From assembly GCF_050157905.1 (NCBI RefSeq), contig NZ_JBKIWZ010000001.1, forward strand, positions 2,666,001 through 2,730,000: a DNA stretch of 64,000 bases. The letters run 5' to 3'. The notes below the pieces were generated by a model that did no database searches, was not told the origin of the DNA, and saw only the letters and a list, made by a program, of their open reading frames with translations. This stretch comes from Pantoea sp050157905. Its GTDB lineage: Bacteria; Pseudomonadota; Gammaproteobacteria; Enterobacterales; Enterobacteriaceae. The translations under genes and the position numbers were made by a program. Of this stretch, positions 50,588 to 59,501 are shown piece after piece. Each line of letters begins with the position of its first letter. Within the stretch, counting starts at the first letter, position 1.

Positions 50588-51316
50588 ATGGCCGTGAACC
50601 CGCACTCGCCGTTGCTCGACACGCTGACGTGGCTCGATTATGCGTTTCAGCCTGCCGGTGAGCCGCCGCCCGCCGATGCCGCCTATGGTCATCAGCGCCA
50701 TAGCGCGACCGTGGTCAATGACAGTGAGAATGTCCCCCCTAAAAGCTGCGAGTCGGATGGGGTGATCGCCAGCGGAACGCGCCCGGTTGCCGTTTATACG
50801 GCGGATTGTCTGCCCGTTCTGTTTGCCGATCGTGAAACAAAAATCGTGGCTGCGGTACATGCCGGACTCAAAGGCACACTGGCGGGCGTGCTGACCCGCG
50901 CCGTGGAAAAACTGCGTGAACAGGGTTGCGACCCGCAGAATCTGGTGGTGGCGATCGGCCCGGCGATGGGGCCCTGCTGCTACGAGCTGGCCGAACCGCA
51001 GCGGGCGGCGATCGCGCAGAACCCGGCCTTCACCCGTGGGCTGCGCTGGCATCAGCACCAGCCGCTCAATCCGCTGGCGCAACGTCCGCAGGCCGTTGCC
51101 CATCAGCAGGGCGTCTGGTTCGATCTGCCCGCGCTGGCGACACAGATGCTGACAGAAGCAGGCGTGCCCGCTTCGCAGATCGACAATGTGAATGTCTGTA
51201 CTTACTGCATGGCAGAGAGCGGCTCCAGCTACCGCTTTAACACCCATTTCGGCAGCGGCTATCGCTCGCGCTTTTCATGGATCCGCCGACGCCCGTCTCC
51301 GGGCGATATCGCGTAA
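50588..51316 (+). CDS. Laccase-domain (YfiH/PgeF family) protein
   Basis: The 242-residue protein belongs to the PF02578 family: TADCLPVLFADRE and AAVHAGLKGTLAG carry the conserved Cys and His metal-site positions, followed by AIGPAMGPCCYEL. The usual HAGW motif is HAGL here, so it may be a divergent paralogue rather than the peptidoglycan-editing PgeF itself. It is divergent from the phosphatase gene. Confidence 0.85.
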   Translation: MAVNPHSPLLDTLTWLDYAFQPAGEPPPADAAYGHQRHSATVVNDSENVPPKSCESDGVIASGTRPVAVYTADCLPVLFADRETKIVAAVHAGLKGTLAGVLTRAVEKLREQGCDPQNLVVAIGPAMGPCCYELAEPQRAAIAQNPAFTRGLRWHQHQPLNPLAQRPQAVAHQQGVWFDLPALATQMLTEAGVPASQIDNVNVCTYCMAESGSSYRFNTHFGSGYRSRFSWIRRRPSPGDIA

Positions 51317-51464
51317 CAGGGCTACTGCCGCCACTGGGCTGACCGCACACAGGCGGAAAGCCCGTGTCAGCTCACCTGACCGGCCTGCCCTCTGCTGATG
51401 TTTTTGATTTCACTCACACCCTGACACTCTTTCACTTTTTTTTAGGCGGGAAGTGGCTAGAGTT

Positions 51465-51481
51465 AACTCATCCGACCACTT
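51465..51481 (+). promoter_or_regulatory. Probable FadR operator before fadH
   Basis: AACTCATCCGACCACTT matches the FadR consensus AACTGGTCNGACNAGTT at all but three of the specified positions. It ends 17 bases before the fadH ATG, where binding would block transcription or initiation. FadR represses fatty-acid degradation genes. Confidence 0.62.
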
Positions 51482-51498
51482 TGCACTGAGTCACGCTT

Positions 51499-53517
51499 AT
51501 GCCTGCAAATACCGCCTACCCTGCGCTGTTTACGCCTCTGGACCTGGGTTTTACCCGCCTGAAAAACCGTTTTCTGATGGGATCGATGCACACCGGTCTG
51601 GAAGAGCATCCGGAGGGAGCCGCCCGGCTGGCGGCGTTCTATGGCGAGCGGGCACGTGAGGGTGTCGCGCTGATTGTCACCGGCGGCATTGCCCCGAATG
51701 CTCAGGGGGTTACCACAGCGCATGGCGCCATGCTTACCGACGAATCACAGTGTGACTGGCACCGGCAGATCACCCACGCGGTGCATCAGCATCAGGGAAA
51801 AATTGCGCTGCAAATCCTGCATACCGGCCGCTACAGCTATCAGCCCGATCTGGTCGCCCCCTCCGCTCGTCAGGCTCCGATTAACCCTTTTACGCCACAG
51901 GCAATGAGCGAGGCGGCGATTGAACAGACCATTGATGATTTTGCACGCTGCGCCCGGCTGGCGCAGCAGGCGGGCTACGATGGCGTGGAGATTATGGGGT
52001 CCGAAGGCTACCTGATTAATCAGTTTCTGGTGAAGCACACCAATCAGCGCAGCGATCGCTGGGGCGGTGACTTTCCGCAGCGGATGCAGTTCGCGCTGGC
52101 GATTACCCGCGCCGTGCGCGCCGCGACCGGCGACGCCTTTATCATTATTTTCCGCCTGTCGATGCTCGACCTGATCGAAGAGGGCAGCACGCTGGCGGAG
52201 ACGCTGCAGCTGGCGGGCGAGCTGGAGCGGTGTGGCGTCACGCTGTTCAACACCGGCATTGGCTGGCACGAAGCGCGCATCCCGACCATCGCCACCTGCG
52301 TACCACGCGCGGCTTTTGCCTGGGTGACGCAGCAGCTGCGCGCCCATGTGGCTGTGCCGGTCATCGCCACCAACCGCATCAACCACCCCGCCGTCGCCGA
52401 GTCGCTGCTGCAGTCGGGCTGCGCCGATATGGTGTCGATGGCACGCCCTTTTCTCGCCGATCCCGCCTTTGTCAGCAAAGCGGAGCGCGGCGAACCGGAC
52501 AGCATCAATACCTGTATTGCCTGCAACCAGGCCTGCCTGGATCAGGTCTTTGCCGGTAAGGTAGCGTCCTGCCTGGTCAATCCCCGCGCCTGCCATGAAT
52601 CACTGATGCCCGTCGTCGCCAGCGCCGCACCGCGCAGGCTGGCGGTGGTCGGTGCAGGCCCGGCCGGAATGGCATTTGCCCTGCAGGCGGCGCAGCGCGG
52701 CCATCAGGTGACGCTCTATGAGGCCGCACCGGAGATTGGCGGCCAGTTTACTCTCGCCCGGCAGATCCCCGGCAAAGCGGAATTCAGTGAAACGCTGCGC
52801 TATTTCCGCAATCAGCTGGCGGCTGCGGGTGTGACGGTTAAAACCGGATGCCGCGTCGATGCCGATCGGCTGAGTGACGCCGATGAGGTGGTGCTGGCGA
52901 CCGGCATCCAGCCGCGCATCCCGGCCATTCCGGGCATCGATCACCCCAGCGTGCTGAACTACCTTGAGGTGCTGCGCGACAGGCGTCCGGTGGGCAGGCG
53001 GGTGGCGATTATCGGCGCTGGCGGCATTGGTTTCGATGTGGCGGAGTATCTGTCGCAGCCTGCAGAGGATGCGGATCTGGCGGCGTTTTATGCGGAATGG
53101 GGTATCGACCACAGTCTGACGCAGCGTGGTGGCATCGTGAAGCCCGAGCCGCCTGCCGCGCTACGGCAGATCTGGCTGCTGCAGCGGCGCACAGGCAAAC
53201 CGGGCGCCGGGCTGGCAAAAACCACCGGCTGGATCCATCGGGCCAGCCTGCAGGCGCGCGGCGTTGCGATGTGGGGCGGCGTGGAGTATCTGAAGATTGA
53301 TGATGATGGTCTGCATCTGCGGCGCAATGGCGAAACGCTGCTTCTGGCGGTGGATAATGTGATTATCTGCGCCGGGCAGGAGCCGCAGCGCGAACTGGAA
53401 GCCGCACTGCGCGACCGGGGCCAGAAGGTAACCCTTATCGGCGGGGCCGACGTGGCGCAGGAGCTGGATGCGCGCCGCGCCATTGCACAGGCGACCCGGC
53501 TGGCTTTGACGATCTGA
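51499..53517 (+). CDS. fadH: 2,4-dienoyl-CoA reductase FadH
   Basis: The 672-residue flavoprotein reduces 2,4-dienoyl-CoA with NADPH during breakdown of unsaturated fatty acids. The N-terminal TIM barrel is Old Yellow Enzyme-like and binds FMN. Cys339, 342, 346 and 358 (CIACNQAC...SC) hold the 4Fe-4S cluster. The FAD and NADPH domain contains VVGAGPAGMAFALQAA and IIGAGGIGFDVAEYL. Length and order match E. coli FadH. It is convergent with rlmG. Confidence 0.96.
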   Translation: MPANTAYPALFTPLDLGFTRLKNRFLMGSMHTGLEEHPEGAARLAAFYGERAREGVALIVTGGIAPNAQGVTTAHGAMLTDESQCDWHRQITHAVHQHQGKIALQILHTGRYSYQPDLVAPSARQAPINPFTPQAMSEAAIEQTIDDFARCARLAQQAGYDGVEIMGSEGYLINQFLVKHTNQRSDRWGGDFPQRMQFALAITRAVRAATGDAFIIIFRLSMLDLIEEGSTLAETLQLAGELERCGVTLFNTGIGWHEARIPTIATCVPRAAFAWVTQQLRAHVAVPVIATNRINHPAVAESLLQSGCADMVSMARPFLADPAFVSKAERGEPDSINTCIACNQACLDQVFAGKVASCLVNPRACHESLMPVVASAAPRRLAVVGAGPAGMAFALQAAQRGHQVTLYEAAPEIGGQFTLARQIPGKAEFSETLRYFRNQLAAAGVTVKTGCRVDADRLSDADEVVLATGIQPRIPAIPGIDHPSVLNYLEVLRDRRPVGRRVAIIGAGGIGFDVAEYLSQPAEDADLAAFYAEWGIDHSLTQRGGIVKPEPPAALRQIWLLQRRTGKPGAGLAKTTGWIHRASLQARGVAMWGGVEYLKIDDDGLHLRRNGETLLLAVDNVIICAGQEPQRELEAALRDRGQKVTLIGGADVAQELDARRAIAQATRLALTI

Positions 53518-54636
53518 TTAACGCATCTTTACCGCACGCAGCACCACAAACTTCTGGCTGGAGGCGATCAGCGTGCAGTTACCAAACATCTTCTTCAGCT
53601 TGTGGTGATAATCCAGGTGGCGGTTGCCGACAATGCGCAGTTCGCCGCCATACTGCAGCGTGCGTTTCGCATCGCGGAACATCTGCCAGGCCAGATGGTC
53701 GGTAACCGCGTGCTGCTGATGGAAAGGCGGATTGCAGAGCACCGCATGCAGCCGATCAGACGGATAGCCGCTCAGTACGTTGTTCACCTTAAACTGGCAG
53801 CGATCCCGATCCTCCGGACGGTTCAGCGCCACGTTCAGCTGGCTGGAGGCGACCGCCATGTAGGACTCATCCAGAAAATGCACGTCCGCCTGCGGGTTCT
53901 GTGCCAGCGCCATCAGCCCTACCACGCCGTTGCCACAACCCAGATCGACAATCTCGCCCTCAATGTTCTCCGGCAGATGCTGTATAAACAGCCGTGCGCC
54001 GATATCCAGCGAAGCGCGTGAGAACACGTTGGCATAGTTGTGGATCTGATACGGGGTGCCATCCAGCGGCCAGGCCAGCGTCGGCTTCGCCTCGCGCAGT
54101 GCGGGCCGGGTAAACTGGCTGAAGATCAGACGCGCTTTTTTCCACGCCAGCGAGGTGCGGGTTTCACCAATAATCTGTTCGAACAACTGCAGGGTCGAGT
54201 TATGGATCTCTTTGGCACGCGCCGCCGCCAGGATCACCGTATCAGGGGTGACGACCTCGCGAATCGCGCGCAGCTGATGCTCCAGCAACGCCAGGGTTTT
54301 CGGCACTTTAATCAGCACCGCCGCCGGGGCCGCTGGCAGTTCGGCCAGGCTATCCACAAAGTGAACGTCGCTGTCGTCCATGTCGTTGAATTTCAGATTC
54401 TGACGGGCGGCCTGCTGGCTCAGCCAGGAGTCGCTGACATGCCAGATGGTGCGCGGATTCAGCGCGCAGGTTAATGCCCCAAAACTGTCGTTGAAGACCA
54501 GCACCGGTCCCTCTGGCAGCGCCTGCTGCAACAGGTATTCATCAGCCGCGTCCCAGGCTTGTAATGGACTTTCGTCACGCATCTGCGGGAAACGATGCAG
54601 GATCAGTGTGCGATCGTTCAGTTCAAGTTGGCTCAT
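53518..54636 (-). CDS. rlmG: 23S rRNA m2G1835 methyltransferase RlmG
   Basis: The 372-residue methyltransferase has the SAM-binding motif EIVDLGCGNGVVGLMAL and the catalytic NPPF (LCNPPFHQ). These are features of class I N2-guanine rRNA methyltransferases. The ATG at 54636 (MSQLELNDRTL) has GGAGAA upstream. Its stop abuts the fadH stop. The fadH-rlmG-ygjP neighbourhood is conserved in E. coli. Confidence 0.94.
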   Translation of the reverse strand: MSQLELNDRTLILHRFPQMRDESPLQAWDAADEYLLQQALPEGPVLVFNDSFGALTCALNPRTIWHVSDSWLSQQAARQNLKFNDMDDSDVHFVDSLAELPAAPAAVLIKVPKTLALLEHQLRAIREVVTPDTVILAAARAKEIHNSTLQLFEQIIGETRTSLAWKKARLIFSQFTRPALREAKPTLAWPLDGTPYQIHNYANVFSRASLDIGARLFIQHLPENIEGEIVDLGCGNGVVGLMALAQNPQADVHFLDESYMAVASSQLNVALNRPEDRDRCQFKVNNVLSGYPSDRLHAVLCNPPFHQQHAVTDHLAWQMFRDAKRTLQYGGELRIVGNRHLDYHHKLKKMFGNCTLIASSQKFVVLRAVKMR

Positions 54637-54721
54637 GAATTCTCCGGCGTGGTACACTTTGGTTAATTTTCGCCCCGATAAAAAGGGCGCGCAGTATACT
54701 CTTTTTCGCCTGGAATCCCTA

Positions 54722-55225
54722 ATGTCCCAACTGATCTACCTTCAGGGTTATCCTGCCCCGCTGCTTGAGCAGGTTCAGACGCTGATAGCCCACCAGCGCT
54801 TAGGTGCGTTTTTGCAGGAGCGCTACCCCGACACCCACGATGTCATGAGCGACAAGGCGCTGTATGACTATACTCAGGCGCTGAAAAATCGCTATATGCG
54901 TAACGCCCCGCCGATCAGCAAAGTGGTGTGGGATAACAAAATTAAAGTGATGAAGCACGCGCTGGGACTGCATACCGCCATTTCACGGGTGCAGGGCGGT
55001 AAGCTCAGGGCGAAAGCAGAGATCCGCATCTCCACCTTTTTCCGCCTCGCCCCGGAGCCGTTTCTGCGGATGATCGTGGTGCATGAGCTGGCGCACCTGA
55101 AAGAGAAAGATCACGACAAAGCGTTTTATCAGCTCTGCTGCCACATGGAACCCGACTATCACCAGCTCGAATTTGATGCGCGCCTCTGGATGACCGACCA
55201 GGCGATGCGCGGCAACGCTGCTTAG
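54722..55225 (+). CDS. ygjP: YgjP-like zinc metallohydrolase
   Basis: The 167-residue protein contains the zinc motif HELAHLKEKDH (HExxH plus a third histidine), as in the YgjP/WLM family. E. coli YgjP is reported as a UTP pyrophosphatase rather than a protease. The start at 54722 is divergent from rlmG, with a short shared promoter gap. Its last four bases overlap the convergent chloride channel gene. Confidence 0.9.
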   Translation: MSQLIYLQGYPAPLLEQVQTLIAHQRLGAFLQERYPDTHDVMSDKALYDYTQALKNRYMRNAPPISKVVWDNKIKVMKHALGLHTAISRVQGGKLRAKAEIRISTFFRLAPEPFLRMIVVHELAHLKEKDHDKAFYQLCCHMEPDYHQLEFDARLWMTDQAMRGNAA

Positions 55226-56910
55226 AGAAACTCCTGCGCTTTCTGGATCAGGCTGGTTTTGGTCAGTGCCCCCAGAAAGCGCCGCTCTTCAGGATTGTTA
55301 AGCACCGGCAGCCGCTCCAGCGTGACAGCGGCAAAGGCTTCCCACCCCTCGCGCATACTCTGATTCTGCCAGACCACCGGGAAATCCTGATCCATCACGC
55401 ATTGCACCGGTGAGTCGAGCGTGATCTCCTGCGCCAGCACCCGGCGCGCGATCTCGTGAATCGACACCACGCCAAGAAAAGCGCCTGCCGCGTTGATCAC
55501 ATAGACATAGCGTTCACGCTTCAGCGAACTGACCGCCAGCGCCTGCCCCACCGACTCCTCCGGCTGCAGCGCCGCCCCCGGAATAATCAGTTCGGCGATG
55601 CGCATATTATCGAAATCATATTTCGCCTCTGAACGGCTGAAGTGATGGCTCACCACCGGATAGGTACTGGCCGACTGCAGGCGATAGACCACCATCGACG
55701 CCAGCACGGTGGCGATCATCAGCGGGAACAGCAGGCTGCTGTTGAGCGTCATCTCCAGCACCATCAGCATCGCCATCAGCGGGGCCTGGCTGACCGCCGC
55801 CAGCACTGCCGCCATACCGATGGCGGCATAGAGCAGAACATTGCCGAGCGGCAGATGCAGCGCCGCGCCGACGCTGGCGAGCGCCACGCCCAGCAGCGCG
55901 CCAATCAGCAGCGACGGGGTAAAGAGTCCGCCCACCGCATTCGACCCCACCGACAGGCTGGTGGCGAGCGTTTTCAGCACCAGCAGTAACAGCAGACCCG
56001 GCAGCAGATAGTCGCCCGCCATCACTTTAACGATCACCTCATAGCCGTTGCCGAGAATATCGGTAGAGATCAGCGCCAGCAGGCCGACGGCAAATCCACC
56101 TGCCCCCAGCCGCAGCGGCAGCGAGGCGATCCGGCTAAAGAGCAGTCTGCTGCGGGCGATACTTTTGATGACGATCCAGCCCGCCAGACCGGCGCTCAGA
56201 CCAATCACCACCGTCATCAGCAGCGTGCTGAGATCCATGGTGAAATTAGCCTCCGCCAGCGGATAGAGCGCGTTGCGGAAGCCCAGCGCCCACATCGTCA
56301 TCACCGCCGTGGCGGAGGCGATAATCAGCGGAATCAGCCGCTGCAGCGCAGAGATGCCGAAAGCGATCTCCGCCACAAAAATCGCCGAGGCCAGCGGTGC
56401 GTGATAGACCGACGAGAGGCCCGCCGCCGCCGCCATCGCCACTACGTCGCTGTTTTTCAGGTTCAGCGATGCAGGTAACAGACGGCCTATCGCGCTGCCA
56501 CAAAGTGCCGACAGCTGTACCATCGGCCCCTCTTTACCTATCGACGCGCCGCTGCCGATACTGGCTATCGACGACAGCGCGCGAAACAGCGAGGTCCGGG
56601 TAGGTACCGCATCGAGCCGGGCATTAATCACTTCCAGGTAATCGGTCTTTATCGTCTGCTGCTGTTCGAGGGCAACCGCATAACGCAGAAAAAAGCCGGC
56701 CAGTACGCCACCCGCGCCCACCAGCAGCGGCCAGAAGATCCACGGCCAGATGGTGAGGGATTCGGTAATGTCGCCACTGCGGGCAAACAGCAGATGGTTG
56801 ATCAGCTCAATCACGCCACGAAATGCCAGCGTGACCAGCGACGCTGCGCACCCGACCGGAATAGCGATTAAGAGTGTGGTCCAGTTTAATGCGTGCTTAC
56901 TTGCTTTCAC
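55222..56910 (-). CDS. ClC-family chloride channel/transporter with CBS domains
   Basis: The 562-residue protein has the ClC core: GSGASIG, GKEGPMVQ with the gating glutamate, and GGLFTPSLLIGALLG. Two C-terminal CBS domains follow (after DNMRIAELIIPGAALQP), so it is ClcB-like in core and larger than ClcA. The GTG at 56910 with AGGGAG upstream is preferred; an ATG at 56952 is also open. It exports or exchanges chloride, for example in acid resistance. Confidence 0.88.
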   Translation of the reverse strand: MKASKHALNWTTLLIAIPVGCAASLVTLAFRGVIELINHLLFARSGDITESLTIWPWIFWPLLVGAGGVLAGFFLRYAVALEQQQTIKTDYLEVINARLDAVPTRTSLFRALSSIASIGSGASIGKEGPMVQLSALCGSAIGRLLPASLNLKNSDVVAMAAAAGLSSVYHAPLASAIFVAEIAFGISALQRLIPLIIASATAVMTMWALGFRNALYPLAEANFTMDLSTLLMTVVIGLSAGLAGWIVIKSIARSRLLFSRIASLPLRLGAGGFAVGLLALISTDILGNGYEVIVKVMAGDYLLPGLLLLLVLKTLATSLSVGSNAVGGLFTPSLLIGALLGVALASVGAALHLPLGNVLLYAAIGMAAVLAAVSQAPLMAMLMVLEMTLNSSLLFPLMIATVLASMVVYRLQSASTYPVVSHHFSRSEAKYDFDNMRIAELIIPGAALQPEESVGQALAVSSLKRERYVYVINAAGAFLGVVSIHEIARRVLAQEITLDSPVQCVMDQDFPVVWQNQSMREGWEAFAAVTLERLPVLNNPEERRFLGALTKTSLIQKAQEFL

Positions 56911-57056
56911 CTGCGCTCCCTGTTTGCTGCCTGAAAAGGGTTGCGTCCGCATAGGAGTGGAATGCAGATCGCAGGATCACGCTCTGCCCGCCCGGCACCA
57001 TTGCGCAGCGTGGCGGAGATGATACTCTGCCGTTTTACTGCTGCCGGAGAGATGAC

Positions 57057-58043
57057 GTGATTCGTTTTGCCATTGTGGGAACAAATTGGATTACACGCCA
57101 GTTTATTGATGCCGCTCATGAAACCGGCGCGATGACGCTGCACGCGGTTTACTCACGCAGCCAGTCACAGGCCGACGCGTTTGTTGCCGACTATCCCTGC
57201 CAGCAGACCTTTACCTCGCTGGATGCGCTGGCCGCCTGCCCGGAAATTGATGCGGTCTATCTGGCCAGCCCCAATGCCCTGCACTGTCAGCAGGCGCTGC
57301 TGTTTATGTCACACGGCAAGCATGTCATCTGCGAAAAGCCGCTGGCGTCGAATCTGGCAGAGGTGGAGCAGATGATCGCCTGCGCTCGTAAGAATCAGGT
57401 CGTGCTGTTTGAGGCATTCAAGACCGCCAGCCTGCCCAACTTCCATCGACTCCGGGAGGCGCTGCCGGATGTGGGCAAGCTGCGGAAAGCGCTGCTGAGC
57501 TACTGCCAGTACTCGTCACGCTATCCGCGCTATCTCAACGGTGAGCATCCGAATACCTTCGACCCGCGCTGGTCGAATGGCTCCGTAATGGATATTGGCT
57601 ATTACTGCCTGGCCGCGGCGGTCACGCTGTGGGGTGAGCCAGAGCATGTGCAGGCCAGCGCAACGCTGCTGGAAAGCGGCGTGGATGCCCACGGTGTCGT
57701 AGTGCTGAGCTATGGCGATTTTGACGTGACGATCCTGCACTCCAAGGTCAGCGACTCCAGCCTGCCCAGTGAGATTCAGGGGGAAGCGGGCACTCTGGTG
57801 ATTGAGAAGCTGGCGGAGTGCCAGCAGCTGATCTTTGCGCCACGCGGTGGGGAGAAAGAGGTGCTGAGTGAGCCGCAGCACAGCAACACGATGCGCTACG
57901 AAGCCGCCGACTTTGCCCGACTGGTTGAGCAGCGTCAGGTGGAGCACCCCGCGCTGGCGGTATCGCGCACGACAGCAGCGCTGCTGACGGCGATCCGCCG
58001 CCAGACCGGCGTGGTCTTCCCGGCAGACCAGGCCGCTGTGTAA
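57057..58043 (+). CDS. ygjR: Gfo/Idh/MocA-family oxidoreductase YgjR
   Basis: The 328-residue dehydrogenase has a Rossmann start (MIRFAIVGTNWITRQFI) and EKP in ICEKPLASNLAE, the family lysine. The C-terminal part contains SNGSVMDIGYYCLAAAVTLWG. It uses NAD(P) on an unknown sugar or cyclitol. The GTG start has GGAG upstream. Position upstream of alx matches E. coli ygjR. Confidence 0.92.
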   Translation: MIRFAIVGTNWITRQFIDAAHETGAMTLHAVYSRSQSQADAFVADYPCQQTFTSLDALAACPEIDAVYLASPNALHCQQALLFMSHGKHVICEKPLASNLAEVEQMIACARKNQVVLFEAFKTASLPNFHRLREALPDVGKLRKALLSYCQYSSRYPRYLNGEHPNTFDPRWSNGSVMDIGYYCLAAAVTLWGEPEHVQASATLLESGVDAHGVVVLSYGDFDVTILHSKVSDSSLPSEIQGEAGTLVIEKLAECQQLIFAPRGGEKEVLSEPQHSNTMRYEAADFARLVEQRQVEHPALAVSRTTAALLTAIRRQTGVVFPADQAAV

Positions 58044-58100
58044 ATATTTCTAAATATGACTGAAAGCGATTGCTTCCTGAGCAGCGAAATCGTAATTTAC

Positions 58101-58276
58101 TCTCCTGCAAAGGGGAGTAACTTGTAAGCTGATTGATCGTCACTACGTTGCGAAAGCATCCGGTCATCAGGCAACCCGGAATCGATTTCTGCGTTGTAAG
58201 TGAGACCTTGCCGGAAGGCGAGGTTTGCTTACAGAAAAATAAGCGGCTGATGTCTTCTGACTTCAGCCGTTTTTTT
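58101..58276 (+). ncRNA. yybP-ykoY manganese riboswitch (alx leader)
   Basis: The leader contains the yybP-ykoY hallmarks: GCAAAGGGGAGTA near 58107-58119, GCTG after it, and ACCTTGCCGGAAGGCGAGGT (58205-58224). An expression platform follows with a CGGCTGA/TCAGCCG hairpin and T run (58244-58276). The E. coli alx leader (PRE/SraF) is the same element and responds to Mn2+ and to alkaline pH. The terminator ends about 20 bases before the alx ATG. Confidence 0.92.
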
Positions 58277-58297
58277 ATTTTAAGACAGGATACGACG

Positions 58298-59266
58298 ATG
58301 CAGACTGTAGGTACGCCTCTTCTCTGGGGCAGCTTTGCGGTTGTGGTGCTGATCATGCTGGCTATCGACCTGCTGCTGCAGGGACGCCGTGGCGCGCAGA
58401 CCATGTCTTTCAAACAGGCGGCTGTCTGGTCGCTGATCTGGGTTTCCGTTTCACTGCTGTTCAGCGCCGCCTTCTGGTGGTATCTGGAGGGCAGCGCAGG
58501 CCGTGAGGTTGCTAACACGCAGACCCTGGCGTTCCTGACCGGCTACGTGCTGGAGAAGGCGCTGGCGGTAGATAACGTCTTCGTCTGGCTGATGCTCTTC
58601 AGCTACTTCTCGATTCCGGCCAACCTGCAGCGCCGCGTGCTGATCTACGGGGTACTGGGCGCTATCGTGCTGCGTACCATCATGATATTTGCCGGTAGCT
58701 GGCTGGTCACGCAGTTCAGCTGGATCCTCTATGTGTTCGGTGCCTTCCTGCTGTTTACCGGCGTGAAAATGGCGCTGGCGAAAGAGGACGACGGTGCGGT
58801 GGGCGACAAACCGGTGGTGCGCTGGCTGCGCAGCCATTTGCGCATGACCGACGATCTCGACGGCGAGAAGTTCTTTACCCGCAAAAATGGCGTGCTGTTT
58901 GCCACGCCGCTGCTGCTGGTGCTGATCATGGTGGAACTCAGCGACGTGATCTTTGCGGTCGACAGTATCCCGGCGATCTTTGCCGTCACTACCGACCCGT
59001 TTATCGTACTGACGTCAAACCTGTTCGCGATTCTGGGCCTGCGCGCCATGTACTTCCTGCTGGCTAACGTGGCGGAGCGCTTCTCAATGCTGAAATATGG
59101 CCTGGCGATTGTACTGGTGTTTATCGGCTTCAAGATGCTGATTGTCGACCTCTATCATATCCCGGTCGGCATCTCACTGAGTGTGGTTGGCGTGATTCTG
59201 GCTTCAACCCTGCTGATTAATGCCTGGGTCAACCGCAAAAGAGACCAGAAAAAGATCTCGCCATAA
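58298..59266 (+). CDS. alx: TerC-family manganese exporter Alx
   Basis: The 322-residue membrane protein matches E. coli Alx (321). TerC motifs are visible: EKALAVDNVFVWLMLFSYF and MVELSDVIFAVDSIPAIFAV, with acidic residues inside membrane segments that bind metal. It lowers cytoplasmic Mn2+, in line with the Mn riboswitch in its leader. The frame is open upstream through the riboswitch, but the ATG at 58298 is the family start. Confidence 0.95.
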   Translation: MQTVGTPLLWGSFAVVVLIMLAIDLLLQGRRGAQTMSFKQAAVWSLIWVSVSLLFSAAFWWYLEGSAGREVANTQTLAFLTGYVLEKALAVDNVFVWLMLFSYFSIPANLQRRVLIYGVLGAIVLRTIMIFAGSWLVTQFSWILYVFGAFLLFTGVKMALAKEDDGAVGDKPVVRWLRSHLRMTDDLDGEKFFTRKNGVLFATPLLLVLIMVELSDVIFAVDSIPAIFAVTTDPFIVLTSNLFAILGLRAMYFLLANVAERFSMLKYGLAIVLVFIGFKMLIVDLYHIPVGISLSVVGVILASTLLINAWVNRKRDQKKISP

Positions 59267-59273
59267 TTACCTG

Positions 59274-59299
59274 CAGGGGCAGCGGATGCCCCTGTTTTA
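59274..59299 (+). terminator. Terminator after alx
   Basis: Stem CAGGGGCA/TGCCCCTG with a five-base loop and a following TTTTATTTT. It separates alx from sstT. Confidence 0.9.
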
Positions 59300-59501
59300 T
59301 TTTGCGGCGTCTCTCCCCGACATTTCATCCCTCTGTCACACTTCCACTATCCAGCATAATAAAAACCCGACCTTCGCCACAGCGACAGAATTTTCTCTTT
59401 TCTCGTCCGATCTTTTCCTTATACTCCGCCGGGCAAACCGTTTTAGCCGATGCAAAACATCGCGCCTGAAACTACATCCGCGACAAAATACAGAAACTAT
59501 T

